Positions 35,079 to 44,239 are shown, numbered from the stretch's first letter. The stretch: DNA of 52,043 bases from Waterburya agarophytonicola KI4 (GCF_020640915.1 NZ_JADWDC010000031.1:1-52043), one strand, 5' to 3'. Translations and numbers: made by a program. Notes: a model not told the origin generated them from the letters alone.

Positions 35079-35102
35079 GCGATCGCTTTGTAAGGCGATC
35101 GC
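35079..35102 (-). terminator. HIP1-pair terminator after the expansin gene
   Basis: Two GCGATCGC octamers (35079-35086, 35095-35102) pair around an 8-base loop. On the minus strand the stem is followed by a T6 run. It lies 34 bases after the expansin stop and should also isolate the pseudopilin operon promoter. Confidence 0.75.
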
Positions 35103-35135
35103 CAATATTGTCCAACTATAAATCTTTTCTTGGGA

Positions 35136-36173
35136 TTAAATTAGAGAAAATTGTTGCCCCGTAACAATATCAGCACTGCTACCGTTAGCAATATCAATAT
35201 CGTATAGAGTAACTTGTTGACCAAAGATATCCGTCACTAACAAATCTTGCGCTCCGTATATAGCACCATTTTCAATCGTAAAACGATTATCACTACCCCG
35301 TTTTAGAGGTACTGTACCCCCACCTTCGGTAAGTAAATCGATACTTTCAATAGGATAGCGATGATTGTTGAGTCTAACCGCCCCATACCAAGGATTTGAT
35401 TCAGGAATTCCTTCTGCTACAATTCCTTGACCGATAGTATAGCCGTAAGGGGTTTGAAAATCATCCCCAGGACCAATCAACTCATAATCAATATTGACTA
35501 CACCATCCACAGGATCGGCCACTCTAGCAAAAGCTTCCGCACTAAGATCTAAACCGTCTGCACGTTCGTATAACAAGTCTGATACCTGAACTACGATGGG
35601 TGCAGCACCTTCTCTTTGTCTTGGACCAGAGACTAATAGAAATGCACCGCTAGCTGACGAACCATTCCACTGGATGTTGTTAATCGCGGTAATTCCAGCC
35701 AAATTTCCATAAGGAATATCATAGCCAGAATTACCTCTACCACCAGTGGGATTAGCTGCATCATAAAAAGTGGCTCGTCCTTGATAGCTTTGACCCAACG
35801 ATAAATCAGAACCTATATTGGGATTAGAGAAACTATAAATGCTGTCATAGCTACTAGGACTGTCAAATGTAGATCCATCTATCTCAAAGTTCTGTGGAGT
35901 ATTATTACTGCCATTACTAACAAAGTTAATTGTAATGGTCTCTCCTGATTTGATTTCACGATTCCAAGATTCGTGTTTAATGGTATAGCTTCCATTATCA
36001 TTGCCGATAATTTGAGCGTCCCAGATACCAGTAATTTCATTAGCTAGATCGAATTCTAGATCCCAACTATCTAAGTTGCGATCGCCATTATTGGTAATAT
36101 ATATTTCTCCCTCAAAACCATTTCCCCAGTCTTTGACCGAGGAATAGTTTACGTTGATAGATTCATTCGGCAT
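35136..36173 (-). CDS. CBM2 - expansin (EXLX1-like) two-domain cell-wall protein
   Basis: Expansins loosen cellulose networks without hydrolysis. Residues about 1-100 form a CBM2-type beta-sandwich (VKDWGNGFEGEIYITNNGD, then SWNREIKSGETITINF; conserved W, G and N). A serine-rich linker follows. Residues about 129-230 are the double-psi barrel D1, with YQGRATFYD, then GGRGNSGY where expansins have GGNCGY, and the catalytic-region match VVQVSDLLYERADGLDLS, whose Asp corresponds to the essential Asp of EXLX1. Residues about 231-345 are domain D2 with NPWYGAVRLNNHRYPIESID. The usual D1 cysteines are missing. No signal peptide is present: the protein starts directly in the CBM, and a TAA lies three codons upstream in frame. 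The route out of the cell is unclear. Confidence 0.83.
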   Translation of the reverse strand: MPNESINVNYSSVKDWGNGFEGEIYITNNGDRNLDSWDLEFDLANEITGIWDAQIIGNDNGSYTIKHESWNREIKSGETITINFVSNGSNNTPQNFEIDGSTFDSPSSYDSIYSFSNPNIGSDLSLGQSYQGRATFYDAANPTGGRGNSGYDIPYGNLAGITAINNIQWNGSSASGAFLLVSGPRQREGAAPIVVQVSDLLYERADGLDLSAEAFARVADPVDGVVNIDYELIGPGDDFQTPYGYTIGQGIVAEGIPESNPWYGAVRLNNHRYPIESIDLLTEGGGTVPLKRGSDNRFTIENGAIYGAQDLLVTDIFGQQVTLYDIDIANGSSADIVTGQQFSLI

Positions 36174-36434
36174 TATTGATTAAAACTCCCAGAGAGAATT
36201 AGCCGATATACCTCTAAAAACTTAAGTAACGGCCAAGTAACTTCAAGTCTTTAGTAGCGGATCGAGTATTTCTTCGTATTTGTTTAACTTTTGACGAAAT
36301 TGATTTTATCAGAGATATGTAATTTTACGTAAACTTTCTCTTTAAAAAAATAGTTAAATCAAATGTAATAATAGGGAATTACTGAGATATTTGCCAGAAT
36401 AAAATTATTTTGCTGATTATGACTTGAGAATCTT
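36174..36434. promoter_or_regulatory. Gap between the orphan gene and the expansin gene
   Basis: Both flanking genes are on the minus strand. The gap must contain the expansin promoter. The sequence AAGTAAC occurs twice near 36223-36242, spaced 10 bases apart, and may be a direct-repeat operator. Nothing else stands out. Confidence 0.3.
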
Positions 36435-37124
36435 TTAATCGTTGATGGCATCTAATATTTCATCAGAAGTCGGATGATAGTTCGGCTCGGATAGTTGGAT
36501 ATTTTCTTTCCAAATATAATAAACTTGCTCCAATGTCCCATCGTGATGACTCCAAGAACCTGTATAGTCTTGGAAGTTTAGCTTTACTAACAACCATTCT
36601 TGTTGAAGAGAGTTTAATGGTTTGGTAGTAAAAATAAATCCTGCTTCATTTTCTTGATATTCATATAATTCCAAAGAATACAAAGAACCTTGCCAGCCAT
36701 ATTCTCCCGAAATAGTAGCTTCTATAGCAGCTTTTTCGGTATCGTTTTTAGGACTAAAAATAAAAGTTTCTTCAGGCTTAGTGCTATAAATCATGGGACA
36801 CCAACTAAACTTGTTGAGCATGAAGTCTGACAATTTTTTTAAAGCTTGTTTATCAGTAGTCATCAGCCATACTCGCTCTTCTAATTCATTACTAATTGTC
36901 CATTTAATTTGATTTTTAAATTTATATGCTACAGCAGCGAAAGCATTATCTTTAGCTAGTTGTCGGTCGACACCTACATAACCTTCATTTAATAGTTCAT
37001 CGATAGTTTTTTTGGAAGGACAGGGATTTTTATAAGAAAAATCATAATGCTTTGGTCTGGCATGCAGATAAGATTTAGTAACCATTTTGGTATGCTGTAG
37101 GTTAACTGACTGGTTATTGTGCAT
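36435..37124 (-). CDS. Hypothetical protein, no recognised family
   Basis: I do not recognise this protein. From the ATG at 37124 it has 229 residues and is soluble, with many aromatic residues and no membrane segment or signal peptide. Noticeable stretches are KTIDELLNEGYVGVDRQLAK (about 38-57), LEERVWLMTTDKQAL, SWCPMIYSTKPEETFIFSPKN and SWSHHDGTLEQVYYIWKEN near the C-terminus. The start is decided by GGAGG at 37137-37141 on the minus strand: it abuts the ATG at 37136 (too close) but is 12 bases from the ATG at 37124. Base composition is AT-rich like its surroundings. It is a single gene, upstream of the expansin on the same strand but 261 bases away. Confidence 0.55.
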   Translation of the reverse strand: MHNNQSVNLQHTKMVTKSYLHARPKHYDFSYKNPCPSKKTIDELLNEGYVGVDRQLAKDNAFAAVAYKFKNQIKWTISNELEERVWLMTTDKQALKKLSDFMLNKFSWCPMIYSTKPEETFIFSPKNDTEKAAIEATISGEYGWQGSLYSLELYEYQENEAGFIFTTKPLNSLQQEWLLVKLNFQDYTGSWSHHDGTLEQVYYIWKENIQLSEPNYHPTSDEILDAIND

Positions 37125-37141
37125 AAGTAATACCATCCTCC

Positions 37142-37456
37142 AAAGAATATATATTTATTGTTCCCAAAAAAATATTAAATGTACAACTATGAGTTGTAGG
37201 AGCTTAAAATACTTGTAAAGCCTGAATATTATCTTATTTATTGTTGAATATAAGATTAATATCAGGAGTCGATCTTAAAAAGTGATGATAGATAACTTTA
37301 TTCAAATGAAAAATAATTTATTTGATTTATTTGATTTATTTGATTTATTTTTTTAATTATTAAAGATTAATAATTCACTTAACCTTTAAAAAAACATCTC
37401 TTAGCGCACCCAGATATAGATACAATTAACCCTGTGTTATTAGTTTCTAGTTACTT
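37142..37456. promoter_or_regulatory. Divergent gap upstream of purL with 9-bp tandem repeat
   Basis: This roughly 315-base AT-rich region lies between divergent genes. A tandem repeat of TTATTTGAT (three full copies at 37318-37344 plus part of a fourth) sits about 110 bases before purL. No PurR-type site or riboswitch was recognised. Confidence 0.4.
37318..37350. repeat. 9-bp tandem repeat (TTATTTGAT x3.7)
   Basis: Three exact copies at 37318-37326, 37327-37335 and 37336-37344 are followed by TTATTT and a T-run. Because it is short and AT-rich it may vary in copy number by slippage and could affect the spacing of the purL promoter. Confidence 0.85.
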
Positions 37457-39778
37457 ATGTCTGAAATTGGGTCTACTCCTTTTAGTGCAGAAGAAATCGC
37501 AGCAGAAGGTATCAAACCAGAGGAATACCAGGAAATTGTCAATCGACTAGGTCGCCATCCCAATAAAGCAGAGTTGGGAATGTTTGGGGTGATGTGGTCA
37601 GAACATTGTTGTTATAAAAATTCTCGTCCCCTGTTAAGTCAGTTTCCCACAACAGGCGATCGCGTCTTAGTCGGTCCAGGAGAAAATGCGGGGGTAGTAG
37701 ATTTAGGCAATGGTCTACGACTTGCGTTTAAAATTGAATCTCACAACCATCCTTCAGCAGTCGAGCCTTTTCAGGGTGCAGCCACAGGAGTAGGAGGTAT
37801 TTTAAGAGATATCTTCACTATGGGAGCTCGTCCTATTGCTATTCTTAATTCTCTACGTTTTGGTAACTTGGAGGATGCTCGTACAAGACGCATCTTTCAA
37901 GGAGTGGTTGAGGGCATCAGTCATTATGGCAACTGTATCGGCGTACCGACAGTAGGGGGAGAAATATATTTTGATCGCGCATATACGGGTAATCCTTTAG
38001 TCAATGCCATGGCATTAGGATTGATGGAGACAGACGAAATCGTTAAGTCTGGTGCATCGGGAATTGGTAATCCTGTATTGTATGTTGGTTCTACTACTGG
38101 TAGAGACGGTATGGGTGGGGCTAGCTTTGCTAGTTCGGAATTAACCGATAATTCGATGGACGATCGCCCTGCGGTACAGGTGGGAGATCCTTTCTTGGAA
38201 AAGTCTTTAGTTGAGGCTTGCTTAGAAGCTTTTAAAACAGGAGCGGTAATAGCAGCGCAGGATATGGGCGCAGCAGGATTGACTTGTTCTACCTCTGAGA
38301 TGGCAGATAAAGGTGGCGTGGGTATTGAATTGGATTTGGATAAAATACCTGCCAGAGAAGCTGGGATGACTCCCTATGAGTATTTACTTTCAGAATCTCA
38401 AGAGAGAATGCTGTTTGTGGCAGATAAGGGTAGAGAACAAGAATTAATTGATATTTTTCATCGCTGGGGACTTCATGCGGTAGTTGCAGGTTCGGTAATA
38501 GAAGAGCCCGTAGTCAGAATTTTATTTGAAGGAAATATTGCAGCAGAAGTCACTGCAACAGCTTTGGCAGATGACACTCCTATTTATAAGAGAGAGTTAT
38601 TAAAAGAACCCCCCGCCTATGCCAAAGAAGCAGCTAAATGGACTCCCGATAGTTTACCTGGATGCGATTATCAGGGCATAGATGTCAAGGGAACATATAA
38701 AACCTGGAAGGAAATCTTGTTGCAACTTCTGGATACTCCTACCATCGCTTCTAAAAAATGGGTATACAGCCAATACGACCATCAAGTGCAAAACAATACT
38801 ATCTTGTTACCTGGTGGGGCTGATGCAGCGGTAATTAGGGTACGCCCGATCGATGCTAAACCAGAAGACTGTAACACTGGCGTTGCAGCCACTACCGATT
38901 GCAATCCCCGCTATGTATATTTAGATCCCTATGAAGGGGCAAAAGCAGCAGTAGCTGAAGCAGCGCGCAACCTAAGCTGCGTAGGGGCAGAACCGATCGC
39001 CGTAACAGACAATTTGAATTTTGGTAGCCCAGAAAAACCTGTAGGCTATTGGCAGCTAGCCAACGCCTGTTTGGGAGTGGCTGATGGTTGTCGCGAAATG
39101 TCTACTCCCGTCACTGGAGGAAATGTTTCTTTGTATAACGAAACTGTGGATTCTCAAGGAAACCCCCAACCTATTTATCCGACTCCCGTCATTGGTATGG
39201 TGGGTTTAGTCCCTGATATTAGTAAAATCTGCGGACAGTCTTGGACGAAGGAAGGAGATGTTATTTATTTATTGGGTAATGCGATCGCAACTCTAGGTGC
39301 ATCGGAATATTTAGCAGCAATTCACGACACAGTTGCAGGAAAACCCCCACAAGTTGATTTTGAATTAGAAAAAAGCGTCCAGGCAGTATGTCGTCACGGC
39401 ATAAGAGAAGGATGGATTAAGTCAGCACACGATCTAGCAGAAGGAGGATTATCCGTAGCCTTGGCCGAATCTTGTATCGGCAATAATTTGGGTGCTACAG
39501 TTAATATCCCCGTGGCGGATTCTCAACGTTTGGATGAGTTACTCTTTGGGGAGGTTGCGGGGCAAATTGTTGTCTCAGTCTCCACTGAAATGGTTGATAC
39601 TTGGGAAGCTTACCTTGAAAGTAATCTCAACAACTCCTGGCTGAAAATAGGCACGGTAGATAAATCTCAATCAGAACTCAATATTTTAACTAATGATAAT
39701 CTTTCATTAATTAATGTTAAGATTGAGGAATTAGTAACTACCTGGAGTCAGGCAATAGAGACAAGATTAATACTTTAG
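37457..39778 (+). CDS. purL: Phosphoribosylformylglycinamidine synthase subunit II
   Basis: PurL converts FGAR and ammonia to FGAM with ATP in purine synthesis, working with PurQ and PurS. The 773-residue product is the small (Bacillus-type) PurL. Motifs include [20 protein letters not shown] near 32-51 with the catalytic His, [21 protein letters not shown] near 90-110, and GGEIYFD near 165. The C-terminal half has [28 protein letters not shown] and the [11 protein letters not shown] motif. Start and length are standard. purF follows on the same strand after 208 bases with a hairpin in between. purQ and purS are elsewhere. Confidence 0.97.
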   Translation: MSEIGSTPFSAEEIAAEGIKPEEYQEIVNRLGRHPNKAELGMFGVMWSEHCCYKNSRPLLSQFPTTGDRVLVGPGENAGVVDLGNGLRLAFKIESHNHPSAVEPFQGAATGVGGILRDIFTMGARPIAILNSLRFGNLEDARTRRIFQGVVEGISHYGNCIGVPTVGGEIYFDRAYTGNPLVNAMALGLMETDEIVKSGASGIGNPVLYVGSTTGRDGMGGASFASSELTDNSMDDRPAVQVGDPFLEKSLVEACLEAFKTGAVIAAQDMGAAGLTCSTSEMADKGGVGIELDLDKIPAREAGMTPYEYLLSESQERMLFVADKGREQELIDIFHRWGLHAVVAGSVIEEPVVRILFEGNIAAEVTATALADDTPIYKRELLKEPPAYAKEAAKWTPDSLPGCDYQGIDVKGTYKTWKEILLQLLDTPTIASKKWVYSQYDHQVQNNTILLPGGADAAVIRVRPIDAKPEDCNTGVAATTDCNPRYVYLDPYEGAKAAVAEAARNLSCVGAEPIAVTDNLNFGSPEKPVGYWQLANACLGVADGCREMSTPVTGGNVSLYNETVDSQGNPQPIYPTPVIGMVGLVPDISKICGQSWTKEGDVIYLLGNAIATLGASEYLAAIHDTVAGKPPQVDFELEKSVQAVCRHGIREGWIKSAHDLAEGGLSVALAESCIGNNLGATVNIPVADSQRLDELLFGEVAGQIVVSVSTEMVDTWEAYLESNLNNSWLKIGTVDKSQSELNILTNDNLSLINVKIEELVTTWSQAIETRLIL

Positions 39779-39830
39779 TTTTGTTAAATAAATCTAGTTA
39801 AATGCGATTGCTCTCAAAGCGATCGCCCCA

Positions 39831-39866
39831 TTAATCGCTTCGCGATCAATAAGCGAAGTGAATTAA
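39831..39866 (+). terminator. Hairpin after purL
   Basis: TTAATCGCTTCGC (39831-39843) pairs with GCGAAGTGAATTAA (39853-39866) with one bulge. The loop is 9 bases and AGTTTTTAG follows. This has terminator form and suggests purF uses its own promoter. Confidence 0.6.
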
Positions 39867-39986
39867 AGTTTTTAGTTAAGCATTTGACAGCAAATATCTA
39901 GCGCAAAAGTTTAGCCTAAAGGATGTTAAAGGTACTAACATCAATTTCCAATATTTATTACCCCAAGGTAGGAGCAAGCCAGTAGT

Positions 39987-41480
39987 ATGATGCCACAACA
40001 GCACCTCAATGATACCGAGGATTTTCTTATGAATAATCAACGTAGTGATAAACCAGAAGAAGCCTGTGGTGTTTTTGGGGTATATGCTCCAGAAAGGACA
40101 TTAGAGGTCGCTAAACTAACCTATTTTGGTCTTTATGCTCTCCAACATCGCGGGCAAGAATCGGCGGGGATTGCGACTTTAAAACAAGGTCGAGTCTACT
40201 GTCACAAAGATATGGGTTTGGTATCTCAGGTCTTTAATGAAGATATCTTGGAACAACTACCAGGAGAGATTGCGGTAGGTCATACTCGCTACTCTACCAC
40301 AGGCTCTAGTTTAAAAGAAAACGCCCAACCATTTATTACAGAGACAAGATTGGGTAAATTGGCGTTAGCCCATAATGGAAATTTGGTAAATGCAGTAGAG
40401 TTGAGAAAGCATTTAACTAGCAAAGAAACAGATTTTGTTACTACTACTGATTCGGAAATGATCGCTTTGACCATAGCCGATGAAGTCAATAGCGGTAAGG
40501 ACTGGATTGAAGGGGCGATAAGTGCGTTTAAATTATGCACGGGTGCTTATAGTTTGACTATTGCTACACCCGATGGATTGATGGGAGTCCGCGATCGCAA
40601 TGGTATTCGTCCTTTAGTAATTGGAGTGCTGCGAGGAGAGTCAGCAGATGGGGAAAGATATGTCTTATCTTCGGAAACCTGCGGTTTGGATATTATTGGG
40701 GCGGAATATGTCAGAGATGTTAATCCTGGGGAATTGGTTTGGATTACTGATTCGGGATTGATTTCGGTTGATTGGGCAGAAAAAGGGGAGAAAAAACTTT
40801 GTGTCTTTGAAATGATCTATTTTGCTCGTCCCGATAGCGTAATGCACGACGAAACTTTATATAGCTATCGCATACGTTTGGGCAGACAGTTGGCTAGAGA
40901 ATCTTTTGTGGATGCAGATTTGGTGATCGGCGTTCCTGATTCTGGTATTCCTGCTGCGATCGGATTTTCTCGCGAATCTGGTCTTGCTTATGGAGAAGGA
41001 TTGATTAAAAATCGTTATGTCGGTCGCACTTTTATCCAACCTACCCAGAGTATGCGAGAGGCTGGTATCCGCATGAAGTTAAATACTCTTAAAGATGCTT
41101 TGCAGGGTAAGAGAATCATTATTGTGGATGATTCGATCGTACGGGGAACAACTAGTAAGAAAATTGTGAAAACCCTCAGAGATGCTGGTGCAACTGAAGT
41201 GCATATGCGGATTTCTTCTCCTCCCGTAACCCATCCTTGTTTTTATGGCATCGATACAGACAATCAAGATCAGTTAATTGCTGCGACTAAATCTGTTAAG
41301 GAAATTGGAGAGAGAATTGGGGTAGATACCCTAGCTTATTTGACTTGGGAAGGTATGTTAGAAGCTACCCAAGAAGATACTAATCATTTTTGTTCGGCTT
41401 GCTTTACTGGTGACTATCCTGTTTCTATTCCTGAAGATGTGAAGCGATCTAAGTTGATTTTAGAAGAAACAAAGGTTTGA
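39987..41480 (+). CDS. purF: Amidophosphoribosyltransferase
   Basis: PurF makes phosphoribosylamine from PRPP and glutamine, the first step of purine synthesis. The 497-residue product has a 26-residue propeptide before the catalytic Cys27 (EEACGVFGVY). ALQHRGQESAG and GHTRYSTTGSS of the glutaminase domain follow. The PRPP motif IIIVDDSIVRGTTS is near residues 375-388. Cysteines in KLCVFEMIYF, THPCFYGID and HFCSACFTG are those that bind the 4Fe-4S cluster in Bacillus-type PurF. The start at 39987 gives the propeptide; an ATG at 39990 is equivalent. Its TGA is followed in the same frame by the N-terminal residues of the HD gene. Confidence 0.96.
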   Translation: MMPQQHLNDTEDFLMNNQRSDKPEEACGVFGVYAPERTLEVAKLTYFGLYALQHRGQESAGIATLKQGRVYCHKDMGLVSQVFNEDILEQLPGEIAVGHTRYSTTGSSLKENAQPFITETRLGKLALAHNGNLVNAVELRKHLTSKETDFVTTTDSEMIALTIADEVNSGKDWIEGAISAFKLCTGAYSLTIATPDGLMGVRDRNGIRPLVIGVLRGESADGERYVLSSETCGLDIIGAEYVRDVNPGELVWITDSGLISVDWAEKGEKKLCVFEMIYFARPDSVMHDETLYSYRIRLGRQLARESFVDADLVIGVPDSGIPAAIGFSRESGLAYGEGLIKNRYVGRTFIQPTQSMREAGIRMKLNTLKDALQGKRIIIVDDSIVRGTTSKKIVKTLRDAGATEVHMRISSPPVTHPCFYGIDTDNQDQLIAATKSVKEIGERIGVDTLAYLTWEGMLEATQEDTNHFCSACFTGDYPVSIPEDVKRSKLILEETKV

Positions 41481-42101
41481 AAATTAAAATTTGAGTGGAA
41501 TAGTTTATTAGCTGAACTACAAGTTAACGATCGCTTAGGATTGGCAGTTTTCGACGATTTAGTTAATGCTTATTGCAATCCTGCCAGACACTATCATAAT
41601 CTCGATCATATCGCTCAAATTTTAGAATTATTAGAGCAAATCAAAGATATTGCTGATCGCTTTGTTGTGTTGCAATTTTCTGCTTGGTTTCATGATTATA
41701 TTTATAATCCTCAAGGGAAAGACAATGAAGTCGCCAGTGCTATTTATGCAGAGCGAATTTTGCAGGAATTAAATCTCGATCTAGAAATTATTCAACCAGT
41801 CAAACAAATTATTATTAGTACTAAAAAACACGAACCATTATTGGATAGTGTTGATAATTTATTTTTTTTAGATGCTGACTTGTCTATTTTAGGAACATCC
41901 CCAGATAAATATTGGGCATATGCTCGTGCCATTAGACAAGAATATCAATATCTAAGCGATCGCGATTATTCTTTAGGTAGAAAAAAAGTGCTTAATAGTT
42001 TTCTAAAAAGAGCCAGAATTTATTACAGCGATCGCTTTTATCAACAGTTTGAACAACAGGCGAGAAAGAATTTAATAGCCGAAATTAAAGCAATAAATTA
42101 A
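41477..42101 (+). pseudogene. HD-superfamily phosphohydrolase (COG4339-like), start region frameshifted
   Basis: The open frame from TTG 41541 gives 186 residues with the HD pattern: HYHNLDHI near 17-24, SAWFHDYIYNP near 47-57, and a later D near 129 in FFLDADLS. This is the predicted metal-dependent HD phosphohydrolase family. The family N-terminal helix is also encoded upstream, in the same frame, as KFEWNSLLAELQVNDRLG, but no start codon precedes it; the frame runs straight back into the purF stop. A TTG at 41477 overlapping that stop (TTGA) would give M-K-I-K-F-E-W if one A of the A4 run at 41486-41489 were removed. So a 1-base insertion probably broke the normal start. A shortened protein from 41541 may still be made. 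Confidence 0.6.
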
Positions 42102-42123
42102 AACAATAACAAGATAAATATCA

Positions 42124-43350
42124 TCAATCCGATAAAGCTAAAACTTCCAATATGGCTTTAGGATTGAGCTTGTTTTTAAACCAAATCAAATGATTGGGTA
42201 AGTCGGTAAACTTAACTCCTGCTTTATCCAAATTTAGCCTTTCCGAGACAGCCAAAATAAGATTACCAGTATCGCCGTGACGCACTTGATAAAACTTTTT
42301 CTGCAAATATTGTGGTCGCCAATAACCGACAATTTCTAATAAAAATTCTCTGCCATCGGGATGTACTAAACGGAAATCGGGAATCATCACACTGCCAGGA
42401 AGGGGAATTAAATCTACTTCTCTTTCTAGTCGCCATTCGGTTTTAACTTTTGCCCAACTTTTAGCAAAAGAAGCTTCTAGCATACTGTCGTAAGGTTTAC
42501 CTGGGGGATAATGAGAAACCAAGTCACAGCGATCGCTGGTTAAACTAAACTTACCTGTTTTGATGTTGCCCGAATATGGATCGCGATTTTGTAGTTTTGC
42601 TTGCAAACTCCATTTGGTTACATGCAGCAAAGCAGGAAGCATTTTCGCCAGGGCTAAACCATAGCGAGTACTAGCTTTGAATAGACTTGCAGGACCATCC
42701 ATAGTTAAAGTGAAACCCGTATCCGCATCTCCTTCTATGTATGCCATTAATTGAAATAATTTGATATAGCGAAAGAGTAATTTATATTCCCCAGGATCGT
42801 TGCGATGGGCATTGATTACTACGTTGCTGGCACGATAAAAAATCCCTTGAACTTGAGATAAGTTATATCGATGCAGCAAAGATTCAGGGACGGGTGCTTC
42901 AAACTGAGTTAGGATACGATTTTCTTGCAAGTCTGCATATAATCCCGCTTCAATTTCTGCCCGAGACACGGGACGTTTTAATTCACCTTTGAGAGTATGG
43001 GTGATCGCTTCAATGGTTTGACTGCGCTGACTGGGTAAAGTAATTGTTTTAGCAGCTTCGGCAAACACTCTCTGTCTGAGGGTAGGAGGCTCAAGAGGGC
43101 TGATAATTTCAAAAGTAGAGAAACTATTGCGTAATATATGGGAAAGACCCCGTTTGACCCGATAATCGGGGCTATCTCCTTCCAAATCGAGGAGTTGCCG
43201 ATCCAATTCCCCTTGAGTTTTGCCCAAGCAATCTTGAAAACAATCAATGATCTCGGTAGCGATCGCCAGATTGCGGTTATCGATTCCTAACTTTTTCGGT
43301 ACAATTGTCTCGCCATTGCGCTTATATATAAGTAGATCGCTTTTTAACAT
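42124..43350 (-). CDS. DUF790 / Bax1-like nuclease
   Basis: The 408-residue product is a DUF790 protein, the family of archaeal Bax1, a nuclease partner of the XPB helicase. The N-terminal half is helical (ETIVPKKLGIDNRNLAIATE, then SPDYRVKRGLSHIL). The C-terminal half has a PD-(D/E)xK-like core: EASFAKSWAKVKTEWRLERE near 295-314, PDFRLVHPDGREFLLEIVGYW near 330-350, and QYLQKK after it. Asp331 and the Glu in LLEIVG are the likely metal ligands. A nuclease role is inferred from the family. No XPB-type helicase is adjacent here. It is divergent from the TPR gene, with only 27 bases between the start codons. Confidence 0.85.
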   Translation of the reverse strand: MLKSDLLIYKRNGETIVPKKLGIDNRNLAIATEIIDCFQDCLGKTQGELDRQLLDLEGDSPDYRVKRGLSHILRNSFSTFEIISPLEPPTLRQRVFAEAAKTITLPSQRSQTIEAITHTLKGELKRPVSRAEIEAGLYADLQENRILTQFEAPVPESLLHRYNLSQVQGIFYRASNVVINAHRNDPGEYKLLFRYIKLFQLMAYIEGDADTGFTLTMDGPASLFKASTRYGLALAKMLPALLHVTKWSLQAKLQNRDPYSGNIKTGKFSLTSDRCDLVSHYPPGKPYDSMLEASFAKSWAKVKTEWRLEREVDLIPLPGSVMIPDFRLVHPDGREFLLEIVGYWRPQYLQKKFYQVRHGDTGNLILAVSERLNLDKAGVKFTDLPNHLIWFKNKLNPKAILEVLALSD

Positions 43351-43377
43351 TACTAGTTTTATTTCTAACGCAGAAAA

Positions 43378-44229
43378 ATGTATCAGCCCTTAGAATGCCG
43401 TCCCGATAGCTATCAAGAATGGTACAACCAAGGTAATAAATTGCGGGCAGAAGGCTACTATCAAGAAGCTTTAATCAGCTACGAACGTGCCATAGATTAT
43501 AAACCCCGCGACTATTGGTCATGGTATCGCAAAGGGGTAGTATTAGAGGCACTAGGAGAATACACAGAAGCGATCGATAGTTATACTCAAGCCAACAAGA
43601 TTGAGCCCAATAACTATTGGTCTTGGTACGAACAGGGTTGTATTTACTTTACTGAATTAGCTCAATACGATCAGGCAATTGCTTGTTTTGTCCAAGCTCT
43701 AATTGCTCATCCTCAAGACTATTGGGCAATATATCGCACCGCAGAAGCTTGGCGTAGATTAGGTGGATACCAGGAGGCAATATCTCATTATAATCGCGCT
43801 CTGGAATTACGCCCCCAAGATTTTTGGTCTTTTTATCGTCGCGGAGAAGCCCAACAACAGTGGGGGAACTCTTCCTTAGCTTTACAAAGCTATAATTGCG
43901 CTTTAAATATTGAACCCAACGATTATTGGAGTTGGTATCAAAAGGGAACAGTTTTACAAGAATTAGGACAATTCGATCGCGCCATTGTTAGTTACGACTT
44001 TGCTTTAAATGAAAATTCAAGCTTCGATCTAGCTTGGTATCAAAAAGGTTGTTGCTATGCTGAATTGCATAATACTAATTGGGCAGTTATGAGTTTAGAG
44101 AAAGCGATCGATCTCGATCCTCAAAAATATTTAGAATTAGCAGCTAATGCACTTGTCTGGCAAGCATTTCGAGGGAAAACGGGTTTTCAATTATTATTAA
44201 CTAATAAAAGTCGCAAGTATCTTAATTAG
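43378..44229 (+). CDS. Tryptophan-rich tetratricopeptide-repeat protein
   Basis: The 283-residue protein is made almost entirely of seven TPR units (residues about 10-245) spaced 34-36 residues apart. The junction between units is unusual and repeated: P-x-D/N-Y/F-W-S-W/F-Y-x-[KRQ], as in KPRDYWSWYRKG, EPNNYWSWYEQG, RPQDFWSFYRRG and EPNDYWSWYQKG. TPR arrays bind protein partners. The conserved aromatic belt suggests a specialised groove. No signal peptide or membrane span is present. It shares a 27-base gap with the divergent DUF790 gene and ends 10 bases from the convergent FHA-EAL gene. Confidence 0.87.
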   Translation: MYQPLECRPDSYQEWYNQGNKLRAEGYYQEALISYERAIDYKPRDYWSWYRKGVVLEALGEYTEAIDSYTQANKIEPNNYWSWYEQGCIYFTELAQYDQAIACFVQALIAHPQDYWAIYRTAEAWRRLGGYQEAISHYNRALELRPQDFWSFYRRGEAQQQWGNSSLALQSYNCALNIEPNDYWSWYQKGTVLQELGQFDRAIVSYDFALNENSSFDLAWYQKGCCYAELHNTNWAVMSLEKAIDLDPQKYLELAANALVWQAFRGKTGFQLLLTNKSRKYLN

Positions 44230-44239
44230 CGATCGCCAA

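Noticed and set aside
40289-41267. Minus-strand ORFs inside purF, and similar shadow ORFs in clpC, tex and recN
   Set aside because: They lie antisense to highly conserved coding regions, lack family patterns and have poor hydropathy structure, so they are shadows of the real genes.
41541-42101. Intact HD gene starting at TTG 41541
   Set aside because: Kept as a possible product but not as the native start, because the family N-terminal helix is encoded upstream in the same frame without a start codon.
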